In this document: in pieces, positions 1-8,895 of the stretch
How the letters are laid out: the number at the start of each line of letters is the position of its first letter
Numbering within the stretch: the first letter of the stretch is position 1
From: Pseudoalteromonas piratica
Lineage (GTDB): Bacteria; Pseudomonadota; Gammaproteobacteria; Enterobacterales; Alteromonadaceae
DNA length: 64,000 nucleotides
Reading direction: 5' to 3'
NCBI RefSeq assembly: GCF_000788395.1
Contig: NZ_CP009888.1
Span: forward strand, 2,624,001 to 2,688,000
Position numbers and translations under genes: made by a program
Notes under the pieces: model-generated
Databases searched by the model: none
What the model was told of the DNA's origin: nothing
What the model saw: the letters and a program-made list of their open reading frames with translations, nothing else

Positions 1-1314
1 GAACACGACAAACTCGAAGAACATAACCTTTTTGATTGCATAGAATGTGGTGCTTGCGCGTATGTCTGCCCGAGCGAAATTCCGCTAGTGCAATATTATC
101 GAGTTGCCAAAGCTGAAATCCGCCAAGAGCGCGAAGACAAAGTTAAAGCCGAACGCGCAAAAGAGCGCTTTGAAGCCCGTAATGAACGCTTAAAACGGGA
201 ACAAGAAGAGCGCCAAAATCGACATAAGCGTGCCGCGAAACGCACAACCGACGAAGCAAAATCAAAAGTTGAAGAGGCAACTAAACGCGTTGCATCTAAT
301 GATAAAAGTGCAGCAGTTGCCGCAGCCCTCGCCCGTGCTAAAGCTAAACGTAATGAAAGTGGTGAACCTGATAATTCCGAAATGGCGAAATTGCGCGCAG
401 AACGCAAAGCTCAGGCCCGCGCTTACAAAGAAGAAAAGCCAATAGCCTCTAGTCGCGGAGATAAAAAGGATGCTGTAGCAGCTGCGATAGCTCGTGCTAA
501 AGCGAAAAAAGCAGAACAAGCTGAAACGGCAAATGATGTAACAACTGATCCGCGTAAAGCGGCTGTTGCTGCTGCCATTGCCCGCGCTAAAGCAAAGAAA
601 ACCGGTAACGATGCTGAATCGCAAAATGCGGACACGCAAGCAGTCGACCCAGCAGCACCAAGCAAAGACGACCCGCGTAAAGCCGCTGTTGCCGCAGCCA
701 TTGCCCGTGCTAAAGCGAAAAAGGCAGCCAAAGAAGCTGAACCGCAAAACGACGATACACAAGCAATCGACCCAGCAGCGCCAAGCGAAGACGATCCGCG
801 TAAAGCCGCTGTTGCCGCAGCCATTGCCCGTGCTAAAGCGAAAAAAGTAGCCAAAGAAGCTGAATCGCAAAGCGACGATACACAAGCCGTCGAACCGGCA
901 GCGCCAAGCGAAGACGACCCGCGTAAAGCCGCTGTTGCCGCAGCCATTGCGCGTGCTAAAGCGAAAAAGGCTGCCAAAGAAGCCGAATCGCAAAACGACG
1001 ATACACAAGCCGTCGAACCGGCAGCGCCAAGCGAAGATGACCCGCGTAAAGCCGCTGTTGCCGCAGCCATTGCGCGTGCTAAAGCGAAAAAGGCAGCCAA
1101 AGAAGCCGAATCGCAAACTCTTAATACTCAGGAAGACGAGTCATCAGTTCATAAGATCAATGGGGACATTGAAGGCCAAACAGAGCCTAAAGATGCGATT
1201 AACAACGATTCCCCTGCACCGCTTGAAGCAGAAGCGCGAAAAAAAGCCGCAATTGCAGCTGCGATAGCCAAGGCTAAAGCGAAGAAAGCAAAACAAGATA
1301 AAGGATCAGAATAA
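1..1314 (+). CDS. rsxC: Electron transport complex subunit RsxC/RnfC, C-terminal part (5' end outside window)
   Basis: RsxC is a peripheral Fe-S and flavin subunit of the six-subunit Rsx/Rnf inner-membrane complex, which couples ion movement to electron flow and in enteric bacteria keeps SoxR reduced. The frame is open from base 1, so the N-terminal part is missing here. A ferredoxin-type 4Fe-4S motif, [12 protein letters not shown] (C-x2-C-x2-C-x3-CP), is encoded at bases 37-72. After it comes a highly charged Glu/Lys/Arg stretch and a long Ala/Lys-rich tail of repeated [14 protein letters not shown] units, as in other gammaproteobacterial RsxC proteins. The stop (1312-1314) is one base before the GTG of rsxD, so the two are probably translationally coupled. 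An internal GTG at 88 is not the true start. Confidence 0.95.
   Translation, partial: EHDKLEEHNLFDCIECGACAYVCPSEIPLVQYYRVAKAEIRQEREDKVKAERAKERFEARNERLKREQEERQNRHKRAAKRTTDEAKSKVEEATKRVASNDKSAAVAAALARAKAKRNESGEPDNSEMAKLRAERKAQARAYKEEKPIASSRGDKKDAVAAAIARAKAKKAEQAETANDVTTDPRKAAVAAAIARAKAKKTGNDAESQNADTQAVDPAAPSKDDPRKAAVAAAIARAKAKKAAKEAEPQNDDTQAIDPAAPSEDDPRKAAVAAAIARAKAKKVAKEAESQSDDTQAVEPAAPSEDDPRKAAVAAAIARAKAKKAAKEAESQNDDTQAVEPAAPSEDDPRKAAVAAAIARAKAKKAAKEAESQTLNTQEDESSVHKINGDIEGQTEPKDAINNDSPAPLEAEARKKAAIAAAIAKAKAKKAKQDKGSE
547..1161 (+). repeat. Five tandem 123-bp units inside rsxC
   Basis: Units begin at 547, 670, 793, 916 and 1039, exactly 123 bp (41 codons) apart, each starting with GAYCCGCGTAAAGC (Y = C or T) and encoding [18 protein letters not shown] followed by an acidic linker such as [18 protein letters not shown]. 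The last unit loses similarity about 85 bp in. Shorter related Ala/Lys blocks without the linker lie at about 310-350, 470-510 and 1240-1290. The near identity of the middle units at DNA level suggests recent expansion by slippage or unequal crossing over, so copy number may vary between strains. Confidence 0.9.
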
Positions 1315-1315
1315 C

Positions 1316-2371
1316 GTGCAATTATCCTTAACCAGTTCACCACATCACCATAGTCATAAATCACTCAGTGCGATTATGCTCAAGGTGTGTCTTGCTGCAA
1401 GTCTTGGCATTGTATGCCAAGTTTATTTTTTTGGTTTTGGTGTACTTATTCAGTTGCTGCTTGCTATTGCATCAGCAGTCGCGGCTGAAGCATTCGTACT
1501 CAAGCTGAGAAAACGCAATATAAAATCAGCACTTTCTGATTACAGCGCGGTGTTAACCGCCCTTTTACTCGCAATTAGTATTCCACCGCTAGCACCTTGG
1601 TGGGTGATTGTTATTGGTACCGCATTTGCCATTATTTTCGTAAAGCAACTCTACGGTGGCTTGGGTTTTAATTTATTTAATCCGGCAATGGCTGGTTATG
1701 TGCTGTTGCTTATTTCTTTTCCAGTACAAATGACAACCTGGTCACCTCCCTTGGAGCTTGCTCTTAATCAGCATTCATTATTGGATGAGATTAGCGTTAT
1801 TTTTACAGGTATTACGCAAAGTGGTTTCACTACGGAACAACTAAGACTTGGCGTAGACGGTGTATCAATGGCAACACCTCTCGACAGCCTTAAAACGGGT
1901 TTAAGTAAGGGTTTGACCACATCTGAAAGCTTACAGAACCCTATATTTGGTGAGTTTGCAGGTATTGGCTGGCAATGGGTGAATGTTGCTTACTTACTAG
2001 GTGGGATTTACTTACTCCAATCACGCGTTATTAACTGGCATATACCCGTTGCCTTTTTAGCGAGCTTGGCCATTTGTGCAAGTATTGGCGTCGTTTTTCA
2101 CCCAGGTGTCAGCACTGGTCCTATTTTGCATTTATTTAGTGGCGCGACCATGCTAGCAGCATTTTTTATTGCGACTGATCCCGTTTCGGCATCCACTACC
2201 AACAAGGGACGTTTAATTTATGGCGCGGCTATTGGTCTACTAGTTTACATTATCCGTACCTATGGTGGTTACCCTGATGCAGTGGCTTTTTCAGTACTCT
2301 TACTTAACATGGCAGTGCCTTTAATTGATTACTATACACAGCCTACAGTGTACGGATCGAGGGAGCAGTAA
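1316..2371 (+). CDS. rsxD: Electron transport complex subunit RsxD/RnfD
   Basis: Integral membrane subunit of the Rsx/Rnf complex (351 aa, usual length). Multiple hydrophobic segments are seen from residue 20 on. The covalent FMN attachment motif SGAT is present in LFSGATMLAAFFIATDP (about residue 275), with Thr as the expected phosphoester-linked residue, and the following FIATDPVS segment is typical of the NQR2/RnfD family. The start is GTG at 1316, with AAGGAT about nine bases upstream; the N-terminus then has the length expected for RsxD, whereas the next Met is about 20 residues in. The stop overlaps the ATG of rsxG as TAATG. Confidence 0.96.
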   Translation: MQLSLTSSPHHHSHKSLSAIMLKVCLAASLGIVCQVYFFGFGVLIQLLLAIASAVAAEAFVLKLRKRNIKSALSDYSAVLTALLLAISIPPLAPWWVIVIGTAFAIIFVKQLYGGLGFNLFNPAMAGYVLLLISFPVQMTTWSPPLELALNQHSLLDEISVIFTGITQSGFTTEQLRLGVDGVSMATPLDSLKTGLSKGLTTSESLQNPIFGEFAGIGWQWVNVAYLLGGIYLLQSRVINWHIPVAFLASLAICASIGVVFHPGVSTGPILHLFSGATMLAAFFIATDPVSASTTNKGRLIYGAAIGLLVYIIRTYGGYPDAVAFSVLLLNMAVPLIDYYTQPTVYGSREQ

Positions 2372-3009
2372 TGTTAACGAAATCAATTTCAAAGAACTCC
2401 CTTATTTTAGGGGCTTTTGCCTTAGCTAGTACGGCACTAGTAACGCTTACTTATATTGCGACAAAGCCGGCTATTGAACAAAACAAACAACAAAAATTAA
2501 TGACCACACTAAGTCAGGTTATTGATAGTAAAGAATACAATAACACCCTGTATCTAGACTGCGTTGAGATTAATGAGGATTACTTAAATCACTCTGCAGC
2601 AACTAAAGTTTATCGTGCTAAGCAAGACGGTAAACCCATTGCCGTCGTATTACAATCAACAGCGCCTGATGGCTATAGTGGTAACATCGATATCTTATCT
2701 GCAATCTATATTGACGGTACTATTGCTGGGGTTCGCGTTATTGAACATAAAGAAACACCAGGGCTTGGTGATAAAGTAGAGATCCGCCGTTCGGATTGGA
2801 TCACCAGCTTTAATGGTAAGCGCCCTACCTCTCTAAAAGATACGTCATGGGCAGTAAAAAAAGACGGCGGTGAATTTGATGCTTTTACTGGCGCCACAAT
2901 TACCCCAAGAGCTGTAATTAGTGCTGTTAAACGTGCAAGCCTTTACACTCAAAATCAACATCAAGATTTATTTAATAGTACTAATGTGTGCGGAGTAAAT
3001 GATGACTGA
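2371..3009 (+). CDS. rsxG: Electron transport complex subunit RsxG/RnfG
   Basis: Membrane-anchored, periplasm-facing flavoprotein subunit of the Rsx/Rnf complex (212 aa). One N-terminal membrane segment (residues about 10-30) is followed by an FMN-binding domain. The motif [14 protein letters not shown] (about residues 170-183) carries the Thr that takes the covalent [14 protein letters not shown], a conserved family block, is also present. The gene overlaps rsxD by one base and rsxE by a few bases, so the operon is tightly coupled. Confidence 0.96.
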   Translation: MLTKSISKNSLILGAFALASTALVTLTYIATKPAIEQNKQQKLMTTLSQVIDSKEYNNTLYLDCVEINEDYLNHSAATKVYRAKQDGKPIAVVLQSTAPDGYSGNIDILSAIYIDGTIAGVRVIEHKETPGLGDKVEIRRSDWITSFNGKRPTSLKDTSWAVKKDGGEFDAFTGATITPRAVISAVKRASLYTQNQHQDLFNSTNVCGVNDD

Positions 3010-3700
3010 ACAACTGCGCGATATTATCAACCAAGGCCTTTGGAAAAATAACCCAGCACTGGTTCAATTACTTGGCTTATGTCCGTTACTTGCTGTCTCT
3101 GCGACCGTTACGAATGCCCTTGGCCTTGGACTAGCCACTCTTTTTGTTTTGCTAGGTTCCAATGTCACAGTTGCAATTGTTCGTGAGTGGGTACCAAAAG
3201 AAATTCGTATTCCTGTGTTTGTAATGATCATTGCCGCATTTGTGACCATGATTGAATTACTAATGAATGCATTTAGTCACGAACTGTATTTATCACTGGG
3301 CATTTTTATCCCGCTTATCGTTACTAACTGCGCTATTATTGGCCGCGCTGAAGCATTCGCTTCTAAAAATTCAGTACCGCTTGCCGCTTTTGATGGCTTA
3401 ATGATGGGATTGGGCTTTTTAATTGTACTTGTGCTGTTAGGGGCAATGCGAGAGCTACTGGGCCAAGGCACTTTATTTGATGGTGCACATCTATTATTAG
3501 GTGAATGGGCAAAAGTATTGCGTATTGAAGTAATGAATACAGATACCCAATTTTTACTTGCCATTTTGTCGCCAGGCGCTTTCTTAGGTATGGGATTATT
3601 AATCGCGCTTAAAAATATTATCGATGCCAGACAACAAGCAAAACAAAAACAGCCTATTGTTGAAAAAGCACCGCGCGCGCGCGTAACGAGTTTGGATTGA
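3002..3700 (+). CDS. rsxE: Electron transport complex subunit RsxE/RnfE
   Basis: Integral membrane subunit of the Rsx/Rnf complex (232 aa from this start), with six or so hydrophobic helices and the family signature [20 protein letters not shown] near the N-terminus. Two ATG codons lie in a row at 2999 and 3002; the second has the better spacing (6 bases) from GGAG at 2992-2995 and gives an N-terminus (MTEQLRD) like that of known RsxE, so it is preferred. It overlaps the end of rsxG. A basic C-terminal tail ([19 protein letters not shown]) follows the last helix. nth starts five bases after the stop. Confidence 0.95.
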   Translation: MTEQLRDIINQGLWKNNPALVQLLGLCPLLAVSATVTNALGLGLATLFVLLGSNVTVAIVREWVPKEIRIPVFVMIIAAFVTMIELLMNAFSHELYLSLGIFIPLIVTNCAIIGRAEAFASKNSVPLAAFDGLMMGLGFLIVLVLLGAMRELLGQGTLFDGAHLLLGEWAKVLRIEVMNTDTQFLLAILSPGAFLGMGLLIALKNIIDARQQAKQKQPIVEKAPRARVTSLD

Positions 3701-3704
3701 TTAA

Positions 3705-4337
3705 ATGAACAAAACAAAACGCCTTGAAATCCTAGAGCGTTTACGCGCCGATAACCCTGAGCCCAAATCAGAGCTAGAGTATTCAAACCCGTTTGAATTG
3801 TTGGTTGCGGTTACCTTATCGGCACAAGCAACCGATGTTGGCGTAAACAAAGCTACACGTAAACTATTTCCAGTCGCAAACACACCAGAAGCCATAGTGG
3901 AATTGGGTGTTGAGGGTTTAAAGGAATACATAAAGACCATAGGCCTTTATAACTCAAAAGCTAACAATGTTTATAAGTTAAGCCAAATATTAATTGAAAA
4001 ACATAACAGCCAGGTACCTGAAAGCTTAGAAGCCCTCGTTTCCCTGCCCGGTGTTGGTCGTAAAACGGCGAATGTTGTTTTAAATTGCGCTTTTGGCTGG
4101 CCAACAATCGCAGTCGACACCCATATATTCCGTGTATCAAATCGCACTAAATTCGCCATGGGCAAAGACGTCGATAAAGTCGAAGCGAAACTTGAAAAAG
4201 TAGTGCCAAAAGAATTCAAAGTTGACGTGCATCACTGGCTGATTTTACATGGCCGTTATGTCTGTGTTGCCCGCAAACCTAAGTGTGGCAGCTGTATTAT
4301 TGAAGATTTATGTGAGTTTAAAGAGAAGACAGAATAG
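3705..4337 (+). CDS. nth: Endonuclease III (base-excision repair DNA glycosylase/AP lyase)
   Basis: Removes oxidised pyrimidines and cleaves at the resulting abasic site. The protein has the normal length of 210 aa. The helix-hairpin-helix LPGVGRKTANVVL (about residues 113-125) contains the catalytic Lys, and AVDTHIFRVSNR contains the catalytic Asp. The C-terminal 4Fe-4S loop, C-x6-C-x2-C-x5-C (CVARKPKCGSCIIEDLC), is complete. It is the last gene of the rsx operon, the usual gammaproteobacterial order. Two partial copies of its 3' end lie downstream at about 7013 and 8577, marking this 3' end as a rearrangement hotspot. Confidence 0.97.
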   Translation: MNKTKRLEILERLRADNPEPKSELEYSNPFELLVAVTLSAQATDVGVNKATRKLFPVANTPEAIVELGVEGLKEYIKTIGLYNSKANNVYKLSQILIEKHNSQVPESLEALVSLPGVGRKTANVVLNCAFGWPTIAVDTHIFRVSNRTKFAMGKDVDKVEAKLEKVVPKEFKVDVHHWLILHGRYVCVARKPKCGSCIIEDLCEFKEKTE

Positions 4338-4349
4338 ATAAAAACTTTA

Positions 4350-4380
4350 GTACACACTGCTGTCTATTTGCAGTGTGCAC
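4350..4380. terminator. Hairpin after nth, possible operon terminator
   Basis: Arms GTACACACTGC and GCAGTGTGCAC (11 bp with one mismatch) around a 9-base loop, 13 bases after the nth stop. It lacks a clear T-run on either side, so its role as a terminator for nth or for the convergent gene ending at 4398 is tentative. Confidence 0.5.
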
Positions 4381-4397
4381 AATATCAGTAAGGTAAC

Positions 4398-5828
4398 TTA
4401 CATCTTGTTAAACCATTTTGTCGCTTTCTCAATGGATTCGTTTACTTCATCAGGCTGGTCGTAAAAGTTAAATTGGTGGAAAGGTGATTGCAAATCCGTT
4501 TCCATCCAATGTAACTCTTTTTCATCACTAGCGATGTTAGCGAAATACTTTTTAGTATATTCAGGCAGCACAGCTCCATCCGAATGAATCATCAAAGTTG
4601 GCGTATTAAGTGACTTTGCAGAAGGCATAGGGTCGAGGGTTAACCAATCCTCCCAAGACATAACCGCAAATTTGTCATTACTCCATTGAGAAACAGCACC
4701 TCGTTCAGGGTTTAAATAGTAATCATACGGCCCAAACATAGCAGCGCTTTCATCCGTAGTTGAAATGCTTGGTATATAGTCAATTTCGCCCGTTTTTTGA
4801 AACTTTTGCTTAGCTTTTTGAGCTTGTCTTATTTTAGCTGACACACCTTGTTCCCCAGCGTAGAACATTTTCACTGCTTCAGCATCATGAAGCCACGATG
4901 CTGCCGTGACTACAGATTTGATTCTGTTATCTTCTGATGCCGCAATAAGTGTATACATAGAGCCTGCACATATTCCTAATGCGCCGATTTTTTCATTGTT
5001 TACATTGGCATGCGCTTGTAAGAAGCTAACAGCACTTTTTATGTCGGCAACTTTTTGCTGAGGGTTTTCATAGAAAGGAATTTTCCCCTCACTTTCACCA
5101 AAATTTCTAAAATCAAAAGCTAAAGCTATAAATCCCTGCTCAGACAATTTTTTAGCATAGAGACCTGCCATTTGTTCCTTAACAGTTGTCCAACTGCCGG
5201 AAACTATCACTGCTGGATATTGCTTGCTGCTGTCATAATTTTCAGGTAAATACAAATTACCTACAATCTTCTCGCCTTCACTTAAAAAATCAATTTTTTC
5301 TACTTTTGATTCTTGATTCATTGCCGTTACCTCAGTTAAAAAATTGCGATTACCTTTTTGTCCATGCATTAGAAGCGTCATGCTTGAAATGGTCCATTTA
5401 TCATCTTGTTTAATTAGTTTGTGGTTATAACGTCCATACGCATCCCAATTTTCAATATTGGTAGCATTATGGCTGGCATAAACGTGTGACATAACCTCGG
5501 CCTTGTTTCCGTCAACTTTGATATTAAAGTTAGTTAACATATGATGCGTTTCTACGTTTTGTAAAAGGGACTGCCAACCATTTACTAAATCAGATGCTTT
5601 AACTTCACTTCCTGCTTGACCTGAAAGGCTGGAATAGTCGACAAATACTTGCTGAGCAAATTGTGACTCGGCTTTATGCCACTCTTTACTATCGATAGCG
5701 TTCACCATAGTAATTATTGACTGCTTAATTTGTGCTTCTTGTTCTGAAGTTGCCATTGATGTACAACCTGACAGAATGGCCATAGCGCTAATGAATATTG
5801 GAAGAGTTTTCTTGGTAAAAGTTTTCAT
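4398..5828 (-). CDS. Lipoprotein with NTF2-like domain fused to a dienelactone-hydrolase-like alpha/beta hydrolase
   Basis: Predicted exported lipoprotein of 476 aa: the signal sequence ends in a lipobox (AILSGC, Cys about residue 22). Residues about 30-155 resemble an NTF2/SnoaL-type fold (ITMVNAIDSKEWHKAESQFA, then W-rich strands ending in KWTISSMTLLMHG). From about residue 175 follows an alpha/beta hydrolase: a strand-turn VIVSGSW, the nucleophile elbow GICAG (about residue 285) with Cys instead of Ser as in dienelactone hydrolases, an Asp candidate in LMIHSDGAVLPE and a late His in SPFHQFNFYD. The substrate is unknown. An AraC regulator lies just upstream in the same orientation and may control it. 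The gene sits in the accessory block between copies of the nth 3' end. Confidence 0.75.
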   Translation of the reverse strand: MKTFTKKTLPIFISAMAILSGCTSMATSEQEAQIKQSIITMVNAIDSKEWHKAESQFAQQVFVDYSSLSGQAGSEVKASDLVNGWQSLLQNVETHHMLTNFNIKVDGNKAEVMSHVYASHNATNIENWDAYGRYNHKLIKQDDKWTISSMTLLMHGQKGNRNFLTEVTAMNQESKVEKIDFLSEGEKIVGNLYLPENYDSSKQYPAVIVSGSWTTVKEQMAGLYAKKLSEQGFIALAFDFRNFGESEGKIPFYENPQQKVADIKSAVSFLQAHANVNNEKIGALGICAGSMYTLIAASEDNRIKSVVTAASWLHDAEAVKMFYAGEQGVSAKIRQAQKAKQKFQKTGEIDYIPSISTTDESAAMFGPYDYYLNPERGAVSQWSNDKFAVMSWEDWLTLDPMPSAKSLNTPTLMIHSDGAVLPEYTKKYFANIASDEKELHWMETDLQSPFHQFNFYDQPDEVNESIEKATKWFNKM

Positions 5829-5933
5829 GAGTATCCCCTATTTGCTAACTGTGGTTCAGTTTAGAAGGTACCCTAGCGAAACTATTGTAGATTAGTGCTT
5901 GAGGTTTTGTACTTTATTGCTTGATTGAAGTAA

Positions 5934-6836
5934 TTAGTTTTGATCTTTTAAAAATTGCCCCGGCGTCAGACCAAATTGAGATTTAAACGTTTTAGTAAAA
6001 TGGGCTTGATCGTTGAACCCTAGCTCAAAAGCAATTGTCGCAATAGTAACGCCTTCTTTGATTAGCATATGTTTGGATTGTTCTAATCGTTTTTTCATCA
6101 AGTACTGATATGGCGTGATACCTACGAATTTTTTAAACTCTCTTAAAAAATGGAATTTACTGCAATGTAAAAGCTCAGCAAGATCTTCAACTAAAATCGC
6201 TGTGCCGATGTTCTCACTGATATAAAGATCTAGTTTTTCCATTTGCTGTTGGTCAAACTTAGAAGATGAGATTTGTTTTTTCTGAAGATCAAAATAGTTT
6301 GAATAATTTTGAATATAATACGTGCTCAATAGCGACAAAAGGTTTTGTGTATAAGCTTTACCATTTTGGCCGCCAGATTTTATTTCCACCAAAAACAGTT
6401 CAATAATCCCTTTAATGGTTTCATCAACTACATTGTAATTATTCAAAAACTGTAGTGATTTTCCATCAATGTTCAACGGACAAGAATCAAGAAAGTTTCG
6501 CTCTTCAATCGCCAAAATCACAAAGTGACATTCTTCATTAATCTCATGAGTAAAAGGCGTTTTCGGCGGGTTAATCCAAATGTTTCCTGGGCTTGATCTT
6601 AGTGGTGTCAGACCTTGTTCAGTCTCTATTTTCCAATTTAGATCCTGTTCAAGCGCTAAAGCAAAGTAAAAATAAGGGGTATATACATTGCTAGGATAAA
6701 AATACGGCGAGTATCCCTTCTCTAATATAATACCTGACCATCCTAGATGACGATTTGATAGTTTTATCTGCAGAACTTGTCCGCAATCAGATACTTCGTT
6801 GGTGTCAAAGTTGTAAAATTTAAGGTCAGAGTTCAA
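5934..6836 (-). CDS. AraC-family transcriptional regulator
   Basis: 300 aa with an N-terminal cupin-like ligand-binding region (residues about 1-180, Trp- and Pro-rich, SPGNIWINPPKTPFTHEI) and a C-terminal double helix-turn-helix: first helix pair around EDLAELLHCSKFHFLREFKK, second around IATIAFELGFNDQAHFTKTF, ending with the family GLTPGQF signature. It is on the same strand as, and 105 bp upstream of, the lipoprotein hydrolase, which is its most likely target. The inducer cannot be told from sequence. The gene is AT-rich and lies between the intact nth and the first nth 3' fragment, so it was probably acquired together with the hydrolase. Confidence 0.88.
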   Translation of the reverse strand: MNSDLKFYNFDTNEVSDCGQVLQIKLSNRHLGWSGIILEKGYSPYFYPSNVYTPYFYFALALEQDLNWKIETEQGLTPLRSSPGNIWINPPKTPFTHEINEECHFVILAIEERNFLDSCPLNIDGKSLQFLNNYNVVDETIKGIIELFLVEIKSGGQNGKAYTQNLLSLLSTYYIQNYSNYFDLQKKQISSSKFDQQQMEKLDLYISENIGTAILVEDLAELLHCSKFHFLREFKKFVGITPYQYLMKKRLEQSKHMLIKEGVTIATIAFELGFNDQAHFTKTFKSQFGLTPGQFLKDQN

Positions 6837-7012
6837 TGTACTAATACTGTGTTGTTTTTTAAAAATAGTATATGGCTTGAGGCTTGGTTTCGTCTATCAA
6901 ATTGGTTTAGAATTTTTGTCTGCATCAGCTTGGTTTAGAAACAATAACTATAAAATGAATGCTTTATGAGGCTAAAGCCAAATGTCATATCTAACGTAAT
7001 TATCTTTAACCT

Positions 7013-7278
7013 TGTCAACAATCGCTGCAGACACGCATATACTCCGCACTAATTTCGCGATGGGCAAAGACGTCGATAAAGTCGAAGCGAAACTAGAAAA
7101 AGTGGTACCAAAAGAATTTAAGGTCGATGTACATCACTGGCTTATTTTACACGGCCGTTATGTGTGTGTTGCCCGCAAACCTAAATGCGGCAGCTGTTTA
7201 ATTGAAGATTTATGTGAGTTTAAAGATAAAACTGAATATTCCCTAAATGATAACGACTATATTAAAACCTTGCTCTAG
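7013..7278 (+). pseudogene. Displaced 3' fragment of nth (copy A)
   Basis: From about base 7013 the sequence matches bases 4103-4334 of intact nth: it encodes TIAADTHI, then FAMGKDVDKVEAKLEKVVPK, and the complete Fe-S loop CVARKPKCGSCLIEDLC. Upstream homology is absent, so the N-terminal two thirds, including the catalytic Lys, are missing. A 12-base in-frame deletion removes VSNR next to the catalytic Asp. The frame runs on past the nth stop position to 7278. Silent differences, and TIAAD in place of TIAVD, show that it is not a recent copy of the neighbouring nth but a diverged or foreign allele. It cannot be a working glycosylase. Confidence 0.9.
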
Positions 7279-7387
7279 CAGCATAAAAGCATAACGTAAA
7301 TTTTTGTAAATACTTTGTAAACCCCATAATGCACTCAGGAATCTGAACTAGAATTGATTCAATGTGTAGTTTAACTGGGTAGTTTTT

Positions 7388-8473
7388 ATGTTAAATAGTC
7401 GTTTACTATTAGTTTTTGGTTTTTTATTTTTCGCCGTATTAACAGGCTGTGGTGGTGGCAGCGACGATTCAGTAAATTCCCTGCCAGTTTCTTCAGACCC
7501 TGCGCAAGATAATGGCACCCCAATGGTGAAAGCTGAATCAACCTATTTAACCTTAGTAGATGAAGATATCACATACGCAGAAGGGCTGAGTCACACAAAT
7601 ACAAGCACGTCACCAGTTGCTACTCCAATAAAACTCGATGTCTACTACCCGAGTAACGATACTACTAAAAGACCTGTTTTTATGTTTATTCATGGTGGGG
7701 GGTTTACTGGTGGCACAAAAACCAAGCCCGAGATTATTGATATGGCGGGTTATTTCGCTTCCAGAGGATGGGTCTTTGTGTCCATTGATTACCGAACAGC
7801 CGAAGAGTTAATTACGATATCAGGCACATCTCAAGAAGAATTATTATCGTTTTATAAAGGTATCGCACCGCAAGAGTGGATCGAGCATGCCCTACAAGGT
7901 GTTGAAACTGTAAAACAGTTCGAACAAGCTATCGCTATGTATATGGCTCAAAGAGATGCAAAAGCAGCACTTCGTTGGATAGTCGCAAATGCCAGCATCT
8001 ATAACATAGACAGCGATTACATCACTGTTGGCGGAGCCTCAGCTGGTGCAATTACAACTATTGCTTTAGGCATATCAAACCTAGAAGATTTTAGAGACGA
8101 AATTTCAATTACTGACGATCCAACACTTTCAACGACGAATTTAGATGAGAGCTATGAAGTAAAAAGTATGGTTTACTTTTGGGGTTCAAATGTAAAAGTA
8201 GAGCTTTTCGAAGCTGTATATGGAACGTATTTATATGATGACAACGACCCAGAGTTATTCTTGGCTCATGGAACTAATGATGTGAATCCATCAACACCAT
8301 ATTCCGAAGCAACTGAATTAAAAGATATCTATGACTCTTTAGGACTTCACAACGAACTTGTTACTTTAGAGGGAGCAGGACATGGCGCTTGGGATGCAAC
8401 CGTTGATGGAAAAAGCTTATCGGATATGACTTTTGATTTCATCTTAGAAAGGCAAAAACTTTCTGTTGAATAA
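7388..8473 (+). CDS. Lipoprotein alpha/beta hydrolase (HSL/carboxylesterase-like)
   Basis: Predicted lipoprotein of 361 aa; the signal ends in the lipobox LTGC followed by GGGSDDS, a typical outer-membrane-directed linker. The hydrolase domain (about residues 55-350) has the oxyanion-hole motif FIHGGGFTGG of hormone-sensitive-lipase-type esterases, the nucleophile elbow GGASAG (about residue 215), an acidic candidate in LAHGTNDVNP and the late His in GAGHGAWDA. A carboxylic ester is the likely substrate type; the true substrate is unknown. The gene stands alone between two nth 3' fragments, so it appears to be separate cargo from the hydrolase at 4398-5828, to which it is not closely related. 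Confidence 0.82.
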   Translation: MLNSRLLLVFGFLFFAVLTGCGGGSDDSVNSLPVSSDPAQDNGTPMVKAESTYLTLVDEDITYAEGLSHTNTSTSPVATPIKLDVYYPSNDTTKRPVFMFIHGGGFTGGTKTKPEIIDMAGYFASRGWVFVSIDYRTAEELITISGTSQEELLSFYKGIAPQEWIEHALQGVETVKQFEQAIAMYMAQRDAKAALRWIVANASIYNIDSDYITVGGASAGAITTIALGISNLEDFRDEISITDDPTLSTTNLDESYEVKSMVYFWGSNVKVELFEAVYGTYLYDDNDPELFLAHGTNDVNPSTPYSEATELKDIYDSLGLHNELVTLEGAGHGAWDATVDGKSLSDMTFDFILERQKLSVE

Positions 8474-8576
8474 TCACATCAATCAACTTGGGATCTCTTT
8501 AGCTTTTTGTTCGGGCTAATTTAATAAATAAAAAAGAGTCAAATTAGCATCATCATACTATCTACTTTAGTCATAT

Positions 8577-8815
8577 TTTTGCTGGCCAACAACCGCTGCA
8601 GACTAGCATATATTCCGTGTGTCTAACCGTACTAAATTCGCCATGAGCAAAGACGTCGATAAAGTTGAAGCGAAACTAGAAAAAGTAGTAACAAAAGAAT
8701 TTAAAGCCGATTTACACCACTGGCTGATTTCACACGACTGTTATGTATGCGTTGCCTGAAAACCAAAATGCGGCAGCTGTATTATTGAAGACTTATGCGA
8801 GTTAAAAGATAAAAT
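8577..8815 (+). pseudogene. Displaced, decayed 3' fragment of nth (copy B)
   Basis: Homology to nth starts at about the same place as in copy A (TTTTTGCTGGCCAACAA, matching 4091-4107 of nth) and continues through the Fe-S loop to about 8815. It is further decayed: a frameshift just after the start region (GCTGCAGACTAGCATA), an ATG-to-GAGC change pattern in MGKDV (reads as MSKDV), and an in-frame TGA inside the cysteine loop (GTTGCCTGAAAACC). It shares CGCTGCAGAC with copy A against CGCAGTCGAC in intact nth, so A and B are closer to each other at that point. Confidence 0.88.
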
Positions 8816-8854
8816 TAACTATGCCAATTTAACTACATACAAATTGTTAATATC

Positions 8855-8887
8855 AAAAAGCCATGAAGATAGCTTCATAGCTTTTTT
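8855..8887. terminator. Bidirectional intrinsic terminator
   Basis: Arms AAAAAGCCATGAAG and CTTCATAGCTTTTTT (one mismatch) with a four-base loop, A-run on the left and T-run on the right. It lies nine bases before the end of the minus-strand gene at 8896 and can terminate transcription from either side. Confidence 0.8.
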
Positions 8888-8895
8888 ATTAGTAA

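Noticed and set aside
262..1116. Long minus-strand open frames opposite rsxC
   Set aside because: They are mirror images of the Ala/Lys repeat codons; low-complexity translation (repeated [17 protein letters not shown]), no ribosome sites.
7013..7278. A second functional nth
   Set aside because: It lacks the N-terminal two thirds with the catalytic Lys and has a deletion beside the catalytic Asp.
4338..8890. Integron cassette array
   Set aside because: No integrase gene and no attC-like imperfect palindromes at cassette borders; the repeated units are nth coding fragments.
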